This document shows, in pieces, positions 1 through 8,070 of a stretch of DNA of 17,149 bases; within the stretch, counting starts at the first letter, position 1, and each line of letters starts with the position of its first letter. The notes under the pieces were generated by a model. That model had not been told where the DNA came from. It did not search any database and worked only from the letters and a program-made list of their open reading frames with translations. The translations under genes and the position numbers were made by a program. Location: NCBI GenBank assembly GCA_905235775.1, contig CAJOMY010000016.1, positions 1 to 17,149 of the forward strand. The letters are read 5' to 3'. Origin of the DNA: an uncultured Bacteroidales bacterium. Lineage in GTDB: Bacteria > Bacteroidota > Bacteroidia > Bacteroidales > UBA932.

Positions 1-3000
1 TAGCTCCACGCGCCGTTCTGATACAGCATATAATCCAGAACATAGTTGCGGCTGGTACCAACATTCAAGTTGACGGTATAGGATCCGGCGTGACAGTGCT
101 GTCCATGGCAGCCCGCCAGGAAAGTCGCTTCGTTTTCGAAGTCAACGAAAAGAAGCGGCTCTCCCGCCGTCGTCACAGTCCCGTTCTCGCTGTAGGAGAC
201 TTGAATGGATCCCCCGTTGTTGGAACCGGCACCGGATCCTTTTCGGGAATCGATGAGGGAAATGTAGTATGTGTGGTTCCCTGCCGGGACTGAAAACTGT
301 ATCGATCCCATATTATATTGAGCCAGATACTGTTGCCACTGGCTTGGCGGCGTCTCCGGGATATTGACCTGGACGACGTGGCTGATCTGTCCGTCAAACT
401 CAACATATGCAAGCCAGTCGAAACCGTAGGAGGGCTGAAGCGTGAAGGTAATCGTTGAGGGCTGTGAGGTGACGAAGGAACCAGTAAAGTTGTTTGTCTG
501 GCCATAAACGAGCGAATAGCTTTGTTGTTTGGAAACATTGTCGATCGTGGTCTGCCCGGGATCCACTCCCCGGGCAATGAGGACAGGCTGACGCGCGGTC
601 AAGTCCCATGCGTAGGTAGTCCTGATGCCATCCCGCGTTTCAGTACCAGTCAGGTTGGCATGGTCATCATAACGAAGATAGCGGATATCCGGATATGGGC
701 AATATGAGAGCGGATTGGACTGGTATGTGCTGAAAGAGACCGGAGCGGAGAGCTCTGCTGTATAGACAGCTTCCGGCACGTAAGTATGGGCCGTGCCCGA
801 GGCGGTGTTGACGGCCGTTTCTTTGAAGGTCATTTCCTGTGCTGCAACGACGCTCCCTTGGCGAAGTGTCGCCTGCCCGACCGGGATTCCGGACATGCCG
901 GCCTGTTGCATGGCCGTATAGACCGTGCCGGTGCGGTCGGCAGGATAGAAGGTGACGATGCCGTCAGAGACTCCGTTGACAGTGTGGGTCTGTGTGGTCG
1001 GACGGCGATCGGCGTTATACTGGTAATTGTATGTCTCCGTGATGGACAGTCCTGAATCCATGGCTGATACTACGGTCTTTTTCGATAAAAAAGGGTAGGT
1101 ACAGTAAATCTCGCTGAATGAAGCCAAGCCGATCTGATTAACAAGAACTCTTTTTGAAATCGACTGCACGTATTCACTGTGAGAAGTATTGTATTCATAT
1201 ATCTCGGAGAGGACGGTGGTTCCGGCCGCATTTTTAAGTTCTTTGTCTAAAAGCAGACCTCTGAACAGTTCACCGCTATTGAAAGGCAACAATGTTGCAA
1301 GGCTGGACCCAGATGGGGCAAGAGAAGATGACGGTGCCGCATCCTTGGCGTAAGAAGTTTCGTGATTTGCGTAGTGGTATACGGTTTTTCCTCCATCCGG
1401 ATGCGTTTCCGTGACGTAGCTATACGTCACATGATTTCCGTTCGTGTCCGACAATTGATTGAATGGTAATTCATTGTATGAAGCATAAGTAAGTTCGTAG
1501 GCGGGCACGTAATCCAGTCCGGTATATACTGTCGTGATACCGTGGATATAGAAATCCTGACAACCAGACAATATCCCGGAAGAATGGACAGCGCCCGAAT
1601 AGGTCCCGACGTATGTAAAAATGCGCTTGTCGATCGTGGCCGTTCCCGAGATGTCCGTGATAGACTTGATCCGGAGACCTCCGGCAATCATGTCACTTTG
1701 ACAGTTCTCCACGGAGAAAGATGTTTGATTGACTATGCGGTAGTAGGAGTGAGGTTCATATTCGAAAACCGTCTTACCTCCAGTCGGATAAGTTATCTCT
1801 GTCAAGATTTCAGCCTGCATGTAATTTGCATCCGGAATGCGCATGGCATACATGTTATGGGCGTAGCCCCCGATGGAGGAAGAATAGTCTACTCCGTTGT
1901 AATATCCCCAACGGTCCGTTTTTCTTGCATTGTAGCCAGGTAGAGGGGTAGAGTTGTAGGTAAATGCGTATTGGTGGTCAGAGGGGCCGTTATATCCTTG
2001 CAAGAAGTTGATGGACAGTAATTTCAAGCGTTCCGAACTATTGTTTGTGTATGTGAACGACAGGTTCTTTCCCGGACCGCTGATTGTGTCCAGTTTCAAG
2101 AAATAACTTTTCGACATGAAGTCATTGTAGGTCATCGAAAAAATGGAGCCTGCAAAATAACCGACACGGAGCTCGAAATCGCTCTGGGAAAGGGTATACC
2201 CCAGCTCTGTGGAGGGGGAGCTGCCAAAGTCCAGACGATCGTTTGACAGACGGCATGAAATAGACTCCAGGTATGAGGGAAGCAAAAAGGAAACAGACAG
2301 ATTGTTCTTGCTGCTTGGAGTTTCGGAATAGGTATCATATACCCCGTTTACAGTAGTCGTTCCTATCGTGGCGGCGTAAGAATCTCCGTAATGAAAATCG
2401 TGTACGACAATGGGCACGCTGTCTTCATGCTTGTAAGAGAAAGTTATTACCTCTCCGTCCGCGCGTTCTACTTTCGTGAGCATCCAGGTATTTGCCGTAG
2501 CCGTGGCTTGCCACGAAGAGCCGCCGTGATATGAGCCTCCGGAATAGTAAATACTGGGTCTCTGGGAAACAGAGTATTCTATCGCGTCGTCGGCCCCGCC
2601 AAAATAGTACGCATTTCCTTCCCGATCGCGCAGGGTGAAGGATTTCAGGTAATTAAAGCGGCGTGCACGGTAATTTTTGCTCGTATCTGTGGGATGCTTG
2701 TAAACGGTAAGGGCGGTGTAGTCCGTATCAGTTCCCAGATTCCAGCTTACATCAAACGACGTGTCGCTTCTGGAGACAATCTTGATCTCCCCGTCCCCGG
2801 TAATATAAAATGACGCCTGCAATCCATCCAAGTTCACGATGAACTCATCCGGATCATTGTCAGCATAATAGTATCCGGCCGAAAAGCAATTGTAGAACAA
2901 GGTATCCAGATTGGTCCAGTTGTTGTTCGTTTGAATGCGATGTGCCCGGTACAGGTAGCCGGGATCATAGGTCAGATAGGTTCCGGTACGATACCCGTTT

Positions 3001-3350
3001 TCATCCCTGGACAGTTCATCTTTGTCCCCTTTGATTATCCGCGTTATGGACCCGCCGGCGTGCAGGCTCCAACCCATGCCGACCCAGCCCGGATGCTGAT
3101 CCGGCTTGTTCCCCGAGGCGTGATATGTCAGATAGACAGGAAGCGTATATCCTTTGGCGTGAAGTTCTGTCAAGGGAATGGTGATATCCGGGAGACCGTT
3201 GAAATAGTTGACAGGAATCTTTCCATATTTCCCTAACTCTGTCGCATTCGGACTGAGCAACTGCGGTTCGCTTTGTCGGAAAGGGTTTTGTCCGAAGAGA
3301 TCAAAGAAGATCGTGAAAATAAAACAAGAGAGGAGGATATACTTTTTCAT
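1..3350 (-). CDS. Large secreted RHS/YD-repeat-type protein, N-terminal 1116 residues (C-terminus beyond the left edge)
   Basis: The frame starting at the ATG at 3350 was read codon by codon to base 3 and contains no stop, so at least 1116 residues are encoded and the 3' end lies outside the window. Residues 1-20 are a signal peptide (MKKYILLSCFIFTIFFDLFG). Residues about 86-112 carry the GWVGMGWSLHAGGSITR motif typical of the N-terminal region of Bacteroidetes RHS and SpvB-like proteins. The middle is rich in Tyr, Ser, Thr and Gly with beta-strand character. A YD-like unit occurs at about 894-916 (YDDHANLTGTETRDG, then TTYAWD). The family is exported to the cell surface; many members end in an RHS core and a variable, sometimes toxic, tip, which cannot be judged here. 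It starts 10 bases after a DUF3244-like gene and is probably co-transcribed with it. No Shine-Dalgarno is visible. The family call is confident; the function is unknown. Confidence 0.85.
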   Translation of the reverse strand, partial: MKKYILLSCFIFTIFFDLFGQNPFRQSEPQLLSPNATELGKYGKIPVNYFNGLPDITIPLTELHAKGYTLPVYLTYHASGNKPDQHPGWVGMGWSLHAGGSITRIIKGDKDELSRDENGYRTGTYLTYDPGYLYRAHRIQTNNNWTNLDTLFYNCFSAGYYYADNDPDEFIVNLDGLQASFYITGDGEIKIVSRSDTSFDVSWNLGTDTDYTALTVYKHPTDTSKNYRARRFNYLKSFTLRDREGNAYYFGGADDAIEYSVSQRPSIYYSGGSYHGGSSWQATATANTWMLTKVERADGEVITFSYKHEDSVPIVVHDFHYGDSYAATIGTTTVNGVYDTYSETPSSKNNLSVSFLLPSYLESISCRLSNDRLDFGSSPSTELGYTLSQSDFELRVGYFAGSIFSMTYNDFMSKSYFLKLDTISGPGKNLSFTYTNNSSERLKLLSINFLQGYNGPSDHQYAFTYNSTPLPGYNARKTDRWGYYNGVDYSSSIGGYAHNMYAMRIPDANYMQAEILTEITYPTGGKTVFEYEPHSYYRIVNQTSFSVENCQSDMIAGGLRIKSITDISGTATIDKRIFTYVGTYSGAVHSSGILSGCQDFYIHGITTVYTGLDYVPAYELTYASYNELPFNQLSDTNGNHVTYSYVTETHPDGGKTVYHYANHETSYAKDAAPSSSLAPSGSSLATLLPFNSGELFRGLLLDKELKNAAGTTVLSEIYEYNTSHSEYVQSISKRVLVNQIGLASFSEIYCTYPFLSKKTVVSAMDSGLSITETYNYQYNADRRPTTQTHTVNGVSDGIVTFYPADRTGTVYTAMQQAGMSGIPVGQATLRQGSVVAAQEMTFKETAVNTASGTAHTYVPEAVYTAELSAPVSFSTYQSNPLSYCPYPDIRYLRYDDHANLTGTETRDGIRTTYAWDLTARQPVLIARGVDPGQTTIDNVSKQQSYSLVYGQTNNFTGSFVTSQPSTITFTLQPSYGFDWLAYVEFDGQISHVVQVNIPETPPSQWQQYLAQYNMGSIQFSVPAGNHTYYISLIDSRKGSGAGSNNGGSIQVSYSENGTVTTAGEPLLFVDFENEATFLAGCHGQHCHAGSYTVNLNVGTSRNYVLDYMLYQNGAWS

Positions 3351-3360
3351 TTTATAACAG

Positions 3361-3753
3361 TTATTGCTGATAGCTTTGTATTTCGAATTCTCCATAATAC
3401 CGCGTGTCGTCAGACAGGGTAAAGCAAATGGACCAAATACCTGAAGTTCCGGAGATGGGAATATTGTGAACTCCTGCGACAGCATTGCCGACGAGATGAC
3501 TTACCTCCCCGGTGGTGTGGTTCTCAATGTCTATTGAAATAGACCCCAAATTTGCCAGATAGATGACCGTTAGAGAGGAGGTCTCTACAGAATATAGGCA
3601 AGTCATTGGTATTTGTGCTGGAGCGCGATGAATCACCTCCCCATTTGTCTGGTCTTTTGCCATTCGGATGATGATGGTCTCATCGGCCAAAGCAGGTGTT
3701 ACAGAGCAAAGCGCCAGTAGGAGTGATAGTAAAAGGCAAGGTAGTTTGTGCAT
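3361..3753 (-). CDS. Small secreted DUF3244-like protein (130 aa)
   Basis: Residues 1-23 form a signal peptide (MHKLPCLLLSLLLALCSVTP then ALA), so the product is exported. The mature part of about 107 residues is a single small beta domain: alternating strands (SSLTVIYLANLGSISIDIEN), a TGEV turn, a GVHNIPI segment and a closing RYYGEFEI strand. This pattern matches my knowledge of the small Bacteroidetes DUF3244 family, whose function is unknown. I chose the ATG at 3753. The frame stays open up to an ATG at 3798, but that would put 15 polar residues ahead of the signal peptide and would lie upstream of the candidate -7 box at 3780-3787. The gene sits between the TPR-HTH protein and the RHS gene, with only 10 bases to the latter. 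DUF3244 is a recollection, not a search result. Confidence 0.7.
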   Translation of the reverse strand: MHKLPCLLLSLLLALCSVTPALADETIIIRMAKDQTNGEVIHRAPAQIPMTCLYSVETSSLTVIYLANLGSISIDIENHTTGEVSHLVGNAVAGVHNIPISGTSGIWSICFTLSDDTRYYGEFEIQSYQQ

Positions 3754-3779
3754 GTTTTTTGTGTTTGTGTTCAGCACTT

Positions 3780-3787
3780 CAAAATTA
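3780..3787 (-). promoter_or_regulatory. Candidate Bacteroidetes -7 box (TAATTTTG) for the DUF3244-RHS pair
   Basis: The minus strand reads TAATTTTG here, matching TAnnTTTG, 26 bases before the chosen ATG at 3753. The -33 region about 20 bases upstream has only a poor match (GTTAGAA instead of TTG/TTTG), so the call is weak. The 129-base gap after the TPR-HTH gene is AT-rich and shows no clear terminator hairpin. Confidence 0.35.
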
Positions 3788-3927
3788 TGCACAATCAAAA
3801 GAGAGTGTTCTAACTGGGAATACTTTTCACCAGGCTTTTATTTATTTGTTATAGAGTAAGATAGGCACTATAAATAACCAGATTGTGGAAAATAATATCT
3901 AACAAGGCGGGTGCAGGGCGTGTATAT

Positions 3928-5559
3928 TTAACGCTGCCTTTCGAAGAAATGAAGATATTTCGCCTTGTCTGTTATAAGACTCGCATTCAGTGTTTTTTTA
4001 ATGCGAGATTTTCGCATATAGAAGGCTTCCGGACTGATTCCGAGCAGAGCTGTGATGGTCGTTGTGTCAAATCCGGCAAACAGATAGCTCGAAAGTCGCA
4101 GGTCTTCTTCTTTAAGGACGGAGCCATAAGCCCGCCGGAAATCTGCCATTAGATTGTCCATCCGTTGGTTGATGATTGCTTCGAATGAATCTTTTCCGTC
4201 CCCCTTGAGGTTCCGGATGACCTGCTGCAATTTCCGGAATGAGGCCCGGTCGAGCTTTCCTTCCTCTTTTGTACGTTCATATTCTTCCGAGAGCTGACCA
4301 TATACATATAAATACGCTTGAAATAGTTGTTCTCGGCTATCCTGAAGTTTTTCGACTCGTTTGGCCAATTCGTCCATCATTCGCATATAATTGTTGGTCT
4401 GAGTCTGATAGGCGTTGGCTCGCGTCCGTATGGCGAATAATACTACAGAGAGGAGAAGGAGCAACAAGGAAATGGACAGAGAACTGTGCAGGTGTTGGTT
4501 CTTCAGTTGTATTTCGGCCAGATACTCCTTGTTCTGGAAATACTCTTTTTGCGCTTTGAGTGCGGATTGGTTGAGGCTGATCCGAAGCAAAGAATCCTGT
4601 ACAAGCAACGATTGGGACAACGAGGAGAAGGCAGATATGTAGTCTTTTCTGTTTTCTGCGATTTTCCCTTTCCAATATATTAGCAGTGGGTCTTCCGAGG
4701 AAGTTTCTTCCAACTTGGCGATAATGCTATCGGATTTGATGTTTCTCCCGTTTTTTTCAAGAACATACGCATAAGCGGCCCATTGATTCAGATTGACCAG
4801 GGCACCGAATTCTCCCAGGGTCTGTTCCAGAATTTCCTGTGCGCGATATGTGTCATCGGATGTGGCAAGAAACAATCCGTAATCTGCAAGGACACGCCAT
4901 CGCAGATCTTCCTTCAGGTCTAAAGTCAATAAATGTCTGAACAGAGAGTCTGCCTGACGGTTCTTATCTACCGTGGCGAAAGAGTTCGCCTTTTTGAAGA
5001 GAGTCCGGTAGGCAAGGTCTGTGTTTTGGCTCTTCTCAAAGTATTCTTGTGCCTTCGACAAATACGGGAGGGCTTCTTCTTCCAGGTTCGTCACGCCGTA
5101 GGTATCAGCAATGGCTTGGTTGACAAAGCCGATATATTTGAGGTCGCTTGTTTTTTCGGAAAGTTCCAAGGCTTCTGTATAGGTGACAATGGCTTCCCGG
5201 TAGTTTCCTGCGTTGTATTGAATCCGGCCCAGATAATATAGTGTCTTGAGTTTTTCGTCCGGCGTGCCGTGAGTTTTGTAGTACGTGATTGCCGGGACGA
5301 TGATGCTGTCCGTCTGCGGGTCGATATAGCACTTGTCGAGCGCGATGGAGTGTAGCAAAGCAGCTCGGGCCCGTTGCGCCCGGATCCGAAGTGCAGCGTG
5401 CGGCAAGTCCCGGATCGCCGCCAAGGCGCTGTCTGGATACTCGTCCAAGCAGGATTCTATCCAGTCAAGACGCCCGTCAATCTGTTTGCGCGGTGAGGGC
5501 CCGCAGGATACCAGCAAGAGCAATGCGGACATGCCCGTGAAGAGAAGACATTTATTCAT
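3928..5559 (-). CDS. TPR lipoprotein-like membrane regulator with C-terminal HTH (543 aa)
   Basis: Residues 1-19 are a lipoprotein signal peptide ending in a lipobox (LLLLVSC, lipidated Cys19 expected). Residues about 30-340 are helical tetratricopeptide-like repeats; the clearest spans 103-137 (YYLGRIQYNAGNYREAIVTY). A hydrophobic helix at 359-377 (SLSISLLLLLLSVVLFAIRT) is followed by a charged coiled coil at 385-435. At 482-524 there is a helix-turn-helix-like segment (EEDLRLSSYLFAGF, then TALLGISPEAFYMRKSRIKK) resembling LuxR/sigma-region-4-type HTHs. Similar TPR-membrane-HTH proteins are common in Bacteroidetes and are annotated as transcriptional regulators. The inferred topology is periplasmic TPRs with a cytoplasmic HTH. 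The gene precedes the DUF3244 and RHS genes on the same strand and is a plausible regulator of them. No ligand or target is known to me. Confidence 0.75.
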   Translation of the reverse strand: MNKCLLFTGMSALLLLVSCGPSPRKQIDGRLDWIESCLDEYPDSALAAIRDLPHAALRIRAQRARAALLHSIALDKCYIDPQTDSIIVPAITYYKTHGTPDEKLKTLYYLGRIQYNAGNYREAIVTYTEALELSEKTSDLKYIGFVNQAIADTYGVTNLEEEALPYLSKAQEYFEKSQNTDLAYRTLFKKANSFATVDKNRQADSLFRHLLTLDLKEDLRWRVLADYGLFLATSDDTYRAQEILEQTLGEFGALVNLNQWAAYAYVLEKNGRNIKSDSIIAKLEETSSEDPLLIYWKGKIAENRKDYISAFSSLSQSLLVQDSLLRISLNQSALKAQKEYFQNKEYLAEIQLKNQHLHSSLSISLLLLLLSVVLFAIRTRANAYQTQTNNYMRMMDELAKRVEKLQDSREQLFQAYLYVYGQLSEEYERTKEEGKLDRASFRKLQQVIRNLKGDGKDSFEAIINQRMDNLMADFRRAYGSVLKEEDLRLSSYLFAGFDTTTITALLGISPEAFYMRKSRIKKTLNASLITDKAKYLHFFERQR

Positions 5560-5567
5560 ATCTGTAA

Positions 5568-6035
5568 CTACTTTGACTTTAGCTTCTGGAGAGGTTTCTG
5601 AACCCGAAATTCATCACGACGGAGAGATTGTTGGTTAGCGTGCAGATCTTCATAGGAGCGAAGCACATTTCGTTCACATAAAGTCCGAATACCAATCCCG
5701 CGTTCCGGGCCTGAAGCGTCTGGAAGTTTATATTTAAGTACCAGGAGACATGGGCCATTGTCCAGCCAGTCCAGTATTCCAGACTGCCGATATCGATCAT
5801 CCCTGCAAGCAGTGGCAGTTCCCGTCCTGTCCGGGAAGCCACCTCCAGGGCCATCTCGATATTCCCACTATATATTTGGGATTGCCCTGATTCCACTGTT
5901 CCGCGATTTCACAGGCCAGAAAGCGGGAGTTGAAGAATTCCAGATCTTTTCCGCACCGCCCCACGGCGGGTCCAGCATGGCACCCAGGGTTTCCATGGCA
6001 TCATCCAGGTGGCATTGATTATTATCGTGCATCAT
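5568..6035 (-). pseudogene. Frame-broken remnant of a small Bacteroidetes protein of the DUF3791/DUF3990 (toxin-antitoxin-like) neighbourhood
   Basis: The ATG at 6035, 19 bases after the hflX stop, opens a frame with HLDDAMETLGAMLD that hits a stop at about 5870. Family-like sequence continues in the next frame (LEFFNSRFLACEIAEQWNQG, NPKY; about 5950-5875). It then moves to the third frame (EMALEVASRTGREL, then EYWTGWTMAHVSWYLN; about 5870-5690), and finally back to the first (NVLRSYEDLH, ending at the TAG at 5568). I recall intact relatives with the order [LNDA..LG.M] - [GNPKY..G.SG.EL] - [EYW.GW.LAYYQWY] - [Y..HE.DI], usually next to DUF3791/DUF3990 genes and sometimes fused to an XRE-type HTH. 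Each shift is of the -1 type, as if three single bases were lost. Flanking genes are intact over kilobases, so local sequencing error is unlikely. The family name is from memory and unverified; the frame switching is seen directly. Confidence 0.5.
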
Positions 6036-6054
6036 CTTTGTTCCTGGGAAGGAC

Positions 6055-7239
6055 TTACCATAGGAAATTATTGAAGGGATAGCGTCCCGCGTGAATCTCC
6101 GCGACCATCTTGTAGATGTCGTCGCGGAGTTTTTCGATGTTCTCTTTCTTGATGGCGGAGATGAAGATGCAGGGTATCTTGCGGCCGTTGATCCACTTGT
6201 ATTTGACCTCGTCCAGCGTAAAATTCTTCTCGGTCTTGGGCTCCAGGGAGAATTCGTCGTAAGGTTCGTAGGTGTAGGCGTCCGTCTTGTTGAAGACGAC
6301 GTAGACGGGTTTATCGGCCGCGGAGATGTCCTTGAGCGTCTTGTCCACGACTTCCATCTGCTCCTCGTAATCCGGGTGCGAGACGTCCACGACGTGGACG
6401 AGGATGTCCGCTTCGCGCACCTCGTCCAGGGTGCTCTTGAAGGCTTCGATGAGTTGCGTGGGGAGCTTGCGGATGAAGCCGACCGTGTCGCTGAGCAGAA
6501 AGGGGACGTTGCCGATGACGACTTTGCGGACGGTGGTGTCGAGGGTGGCGAACAGTTTGTTCTCGGCGAAGACATCCGATTTGGAAAGGAGGTTCATCAG
6601 CGTGGATTTGCCCACGTTGGTGTAGCCTACGAGCGAGAGGCGCACCAGCTGGCCGCGGTTGCTGCGCTGGGTGGCCATCTGCTTGTCGATTTTCTTCAGG
6701 TCTTCCTTGAGCTTGGCGATGCGCTCGCGCACGATGCGGCGGTCCACCTCAATCTGGGTTTCACCCATGCCGCCGCGTGTGCCCATGCCGCCGCGCTGGC
6801 GCTCCAGGTGGGTCCACATGCCTGCGAGGCGGGGTAGCATGTAGTTGTAGCGCGCCAGTTCGACCTGCGTCTTCGCGTAGGCCGTCTGGGCGCGCTGGGA
6901 GAAGATTTCGAGGATCAGGCTGGTGCGGTCGATGACGGCCGCCGTCTTGATGATCTTCTCGATATTTCGCTGCTGCATGCCCGTCAGCTCGTCGTCGAAG
7001 ATGACATAGTCGATGTGGTTCTCTTCGCAGTATTCGGCAATCTCCTGGAGTTTGCCGCTGCGGATGTAGGTGGCCTTGTCGGGACGGTCCACCCGCTGTA
7101 CGAACTGTTTGTCGCCCACAGCACCCGCCGTCATGGCGAGGAATTGCAGTTCGTCGAGGTATTCGTAAATCTTGCGTTCGTCGTCATTCTGCTTGATGAT
7201 GCCGACGAAAACGGCTTTCTCTTCTCTCGTATTCTCCAT
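6055..7239 (-). CDS. hflX: GTPase HflX (394 aa)
   Basis: HflX is a ribosome-associated GTPase that splits stalled or stress-hibernating 70S ribosomes. Its N-terminal HflX domain covers about residues 1-150. A Gly-rich linker follows at 150-168 (GGMGTRGGMGETQIEVDRR) and a coiled coil at 169-196. The G domain has G1 GYTNVGKST (205-213), G2 in TLDTT (232-236), G3 DTVGF (251-255), G4 NKTD (317-320) and G5 SAIK (361-364). Length and motif order fit the family. The ATG at 7239 gives the conserved beginning. A strong terminator lies only 8 bases upstream of this ATG, so expression needs read-through from tonB or a promoter I cannot identify. Downstream, 19 bases away, is the remnant at 6035-5568. 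The identity is very secure. Confidence 0.97.
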   Translation of the reverse strand: MENTREEKAVFVGIIKQNDDERKIYEYLDELQFLAMTAGAVGDKQFVQRVDRPDKATYIRSGKLQEIAEYCEENHIDYVIFDDELTGMQQRNIEKIIKTAAVIDRTSLILEIFSQRAQTAYAKTQVELARYNYMLPRLAGMWTHLERQRGGMGTRGGMGETQIEVDRRIVRERIAKLKEDLKKIDKQMATQRSNRGQLVRLSLVGYTNVGKSTLMNLLSKSDVFAENKLFATLDTTVRKVVIGNVPFLLSDTVGFIRKLPTQLIEAFKSTLDEVREADILVHVVDVSHPDYEEQMEVVDKTLKDISAADKPVYVVFNKTDAYTYEPYDEFSLEPKTEKNFTLDEVKYKWINGRKIPCIFISAIKKENIEKLRDDIYKMVAEIHAGRYPFNNFLW

Positions 7240-7247
7240 ATTCAGTC

Positions 7248-7276
7248 AAAAAAGGCCATCCGCGTGCGGACGGCCT
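7248..7276 (-). terminator. Rho-independent terminator after the tonB-family gene
   Basis: On the minus strand an 11-bp stem (7276-7266 pairing with 7263-7253, loop of two bases, one G-T/A-C type mismatch position) is GC-rich and followed directly by six T residues (7253-7248, with the first overlapping the stem end). This is a textbook intrinsic terminator. It lies 21 bases after the tonB-family stop and 8 bases before the hflX start. Confidence 0.85.
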
Positions 7277-7297
7277 CTTATGGTTGTTAGCGCTTGC

Positions 7298-7987
7298 TTA
7301 TCGCAGCTGGAAGATCACAGGGAACTGATAGGTAACCTTCACGGCGCGGTCACGCTGCTTGCCGGGGGTCCACTTCGGGGAGCTCTGGATCACGCGGACG
7401 GCTTCCTTGTCGAGGGAAGGATCCACGCCACGGAGCACCTTGACATCAGATACGGTGCCGTTCGGATTGACGGTGAACTGCACCATGACACGGCCGGAAA
7501 CTCCGTTTTCCTTGGCAATTTCGGGATAATCAAGATGCTGTGACACCCACTTGGAGAAGGTGTTGGCATCGCCGCCCTGGAACTTCGGCTTCTCCTCGAC
7601 GAGGGCGAACGGGATAGCTTCCTCTTCGACGACTTCTTCCTTGACTTCCTCTACGTAGTCCATGATCTCGACGCCGAGGTTGGAATCATCCTCCAGATTG
7701 AGAATATTGTCGTCCACCTTGATGTTGTCGTCCACGATGTCGATCTGGTCCGACAGGACCGGAATCTTCGGGGTCTCGGGGGGCGGCGGAGGGGTCTCCT
7801 GGGTGATAGGAATAATCTCTTCTTCAATGAGTTCTGTCGGCTGATCATCAAAGAGGCTGGTGGTCTTCTCCTGGGTCCGGTACTCGAATGCGGCAATCGT
7901 CACGAGGAGGGAAATGACTAAACCGAATTCGACGAACAAGAGCTTCTTGTTGTTCAGATCAGCTTTGGGTGATTTCTTGACTTCCAT
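7298..7987 (-). CDS. TonB-family energy transducer (229 aa)
   Basis: TonB-type proteins pass proton-motive energy from ExbB/ExbD in the inner membrane to outer-membrane TonB-dependent transporters. A short cytoplasmic start is followed by one membrane helix at 16-34 (LLFVEFGLVISLLVTIAAF). A periplasmic spacer rich in Pro, Glu and Asp follows at 45-132, with PPPPP at 66-70 and unusually acidic stretches such as EEVKEEVVEEE at 113-123. The C-terminal TonB domain is at about 134-229, with YPEIAKENGVSGRVMVQFTV and the closing KVTYQFPVIF. The N-terminal form is that of the many TonB paralogues found in Bacteroidetes, and no exbBD is present here, so I leave the symbol blank. A good promoter lies upstream (8021-8052) and a strong terminator downstream, so it is probably transcribed as a single gene. 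Confidence 0.93.
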   Translation of the reverse strand: MEVKKSPKADLNNKKLLFVEFGLVISLLVTIAAFEYRTQEKTTSLFDDQPTELIEEEIIPITQETPPPPPETPKIPVLSDQIDIVDDNIKVDDNILNLEDDSNLGVEIMDYVEEVKEEVVEEEAIPFALVEEKPKFQGGDANTFSKWVSQHLDYPEIAKENGVSGRVMVQFTVNPNGTVSDVKVLRGVDPSLDKEAVRVIQSSPKWTPGKQRDRAVKVTYQFPVIFQLR

Positions 7988-8020
7988 ATTGGTGGTTGTT
8001 TAAATAATCCGTTCGGGTCT

Positions 8021-8052
8021 CAAAGATATAAATATTTATTATGAATTCCAAT
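8021..8052 (-). promoter_or_regulatory. Bacteroidetes-type promoter for the tonB-family gene
   Basis: On the minus strand an ATTG (-33 type, 8052-8049) is followed after exactly 20 bases by TATCTTTG (-7 box, 8028-8021), matching the TTG-N19-21-TAnnTTTG pattern of the Bacteroidetes primary sigma factor. The start codon is 33 bases past the -7 box. This is the best promoter in the window. Confidence 0.75.
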
Positions 8053-8070
8053 TTTTTAATTTTCTAGATG

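Noticed and set aside
1542..1943. Plus-strand open frames within 1-3236, including 1542-1943 and 2931-3236
   Set aside because: The minus frame is open without a break from 3350 to the left edge and has a signal peptide and RHS-type motifs; the plus frames are shadows.
3754..3798. Upstream ATG at 3798 as the start of the DUF3244-like gene
   Set aside because: It would add a polar segment before the signal peptide and lies upstream of the candidate -7 box.
5680..5965. Programmed -1 frameshifting as the cause of the frame changes behind hflX
   Set aside because: Three separate shifts would be needed, and I see no X-XXY-YYZ slippery heptamer in the right phase near the first switch (GCG GAA AAG). 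Decay is simpler.
6091..6837. A 248-codon open frame antisense to hflX
   Set aside because: It is an antisense shadow rich in Val, Asp, Leu and Gly; hflX carries all G motifs on the other strand.
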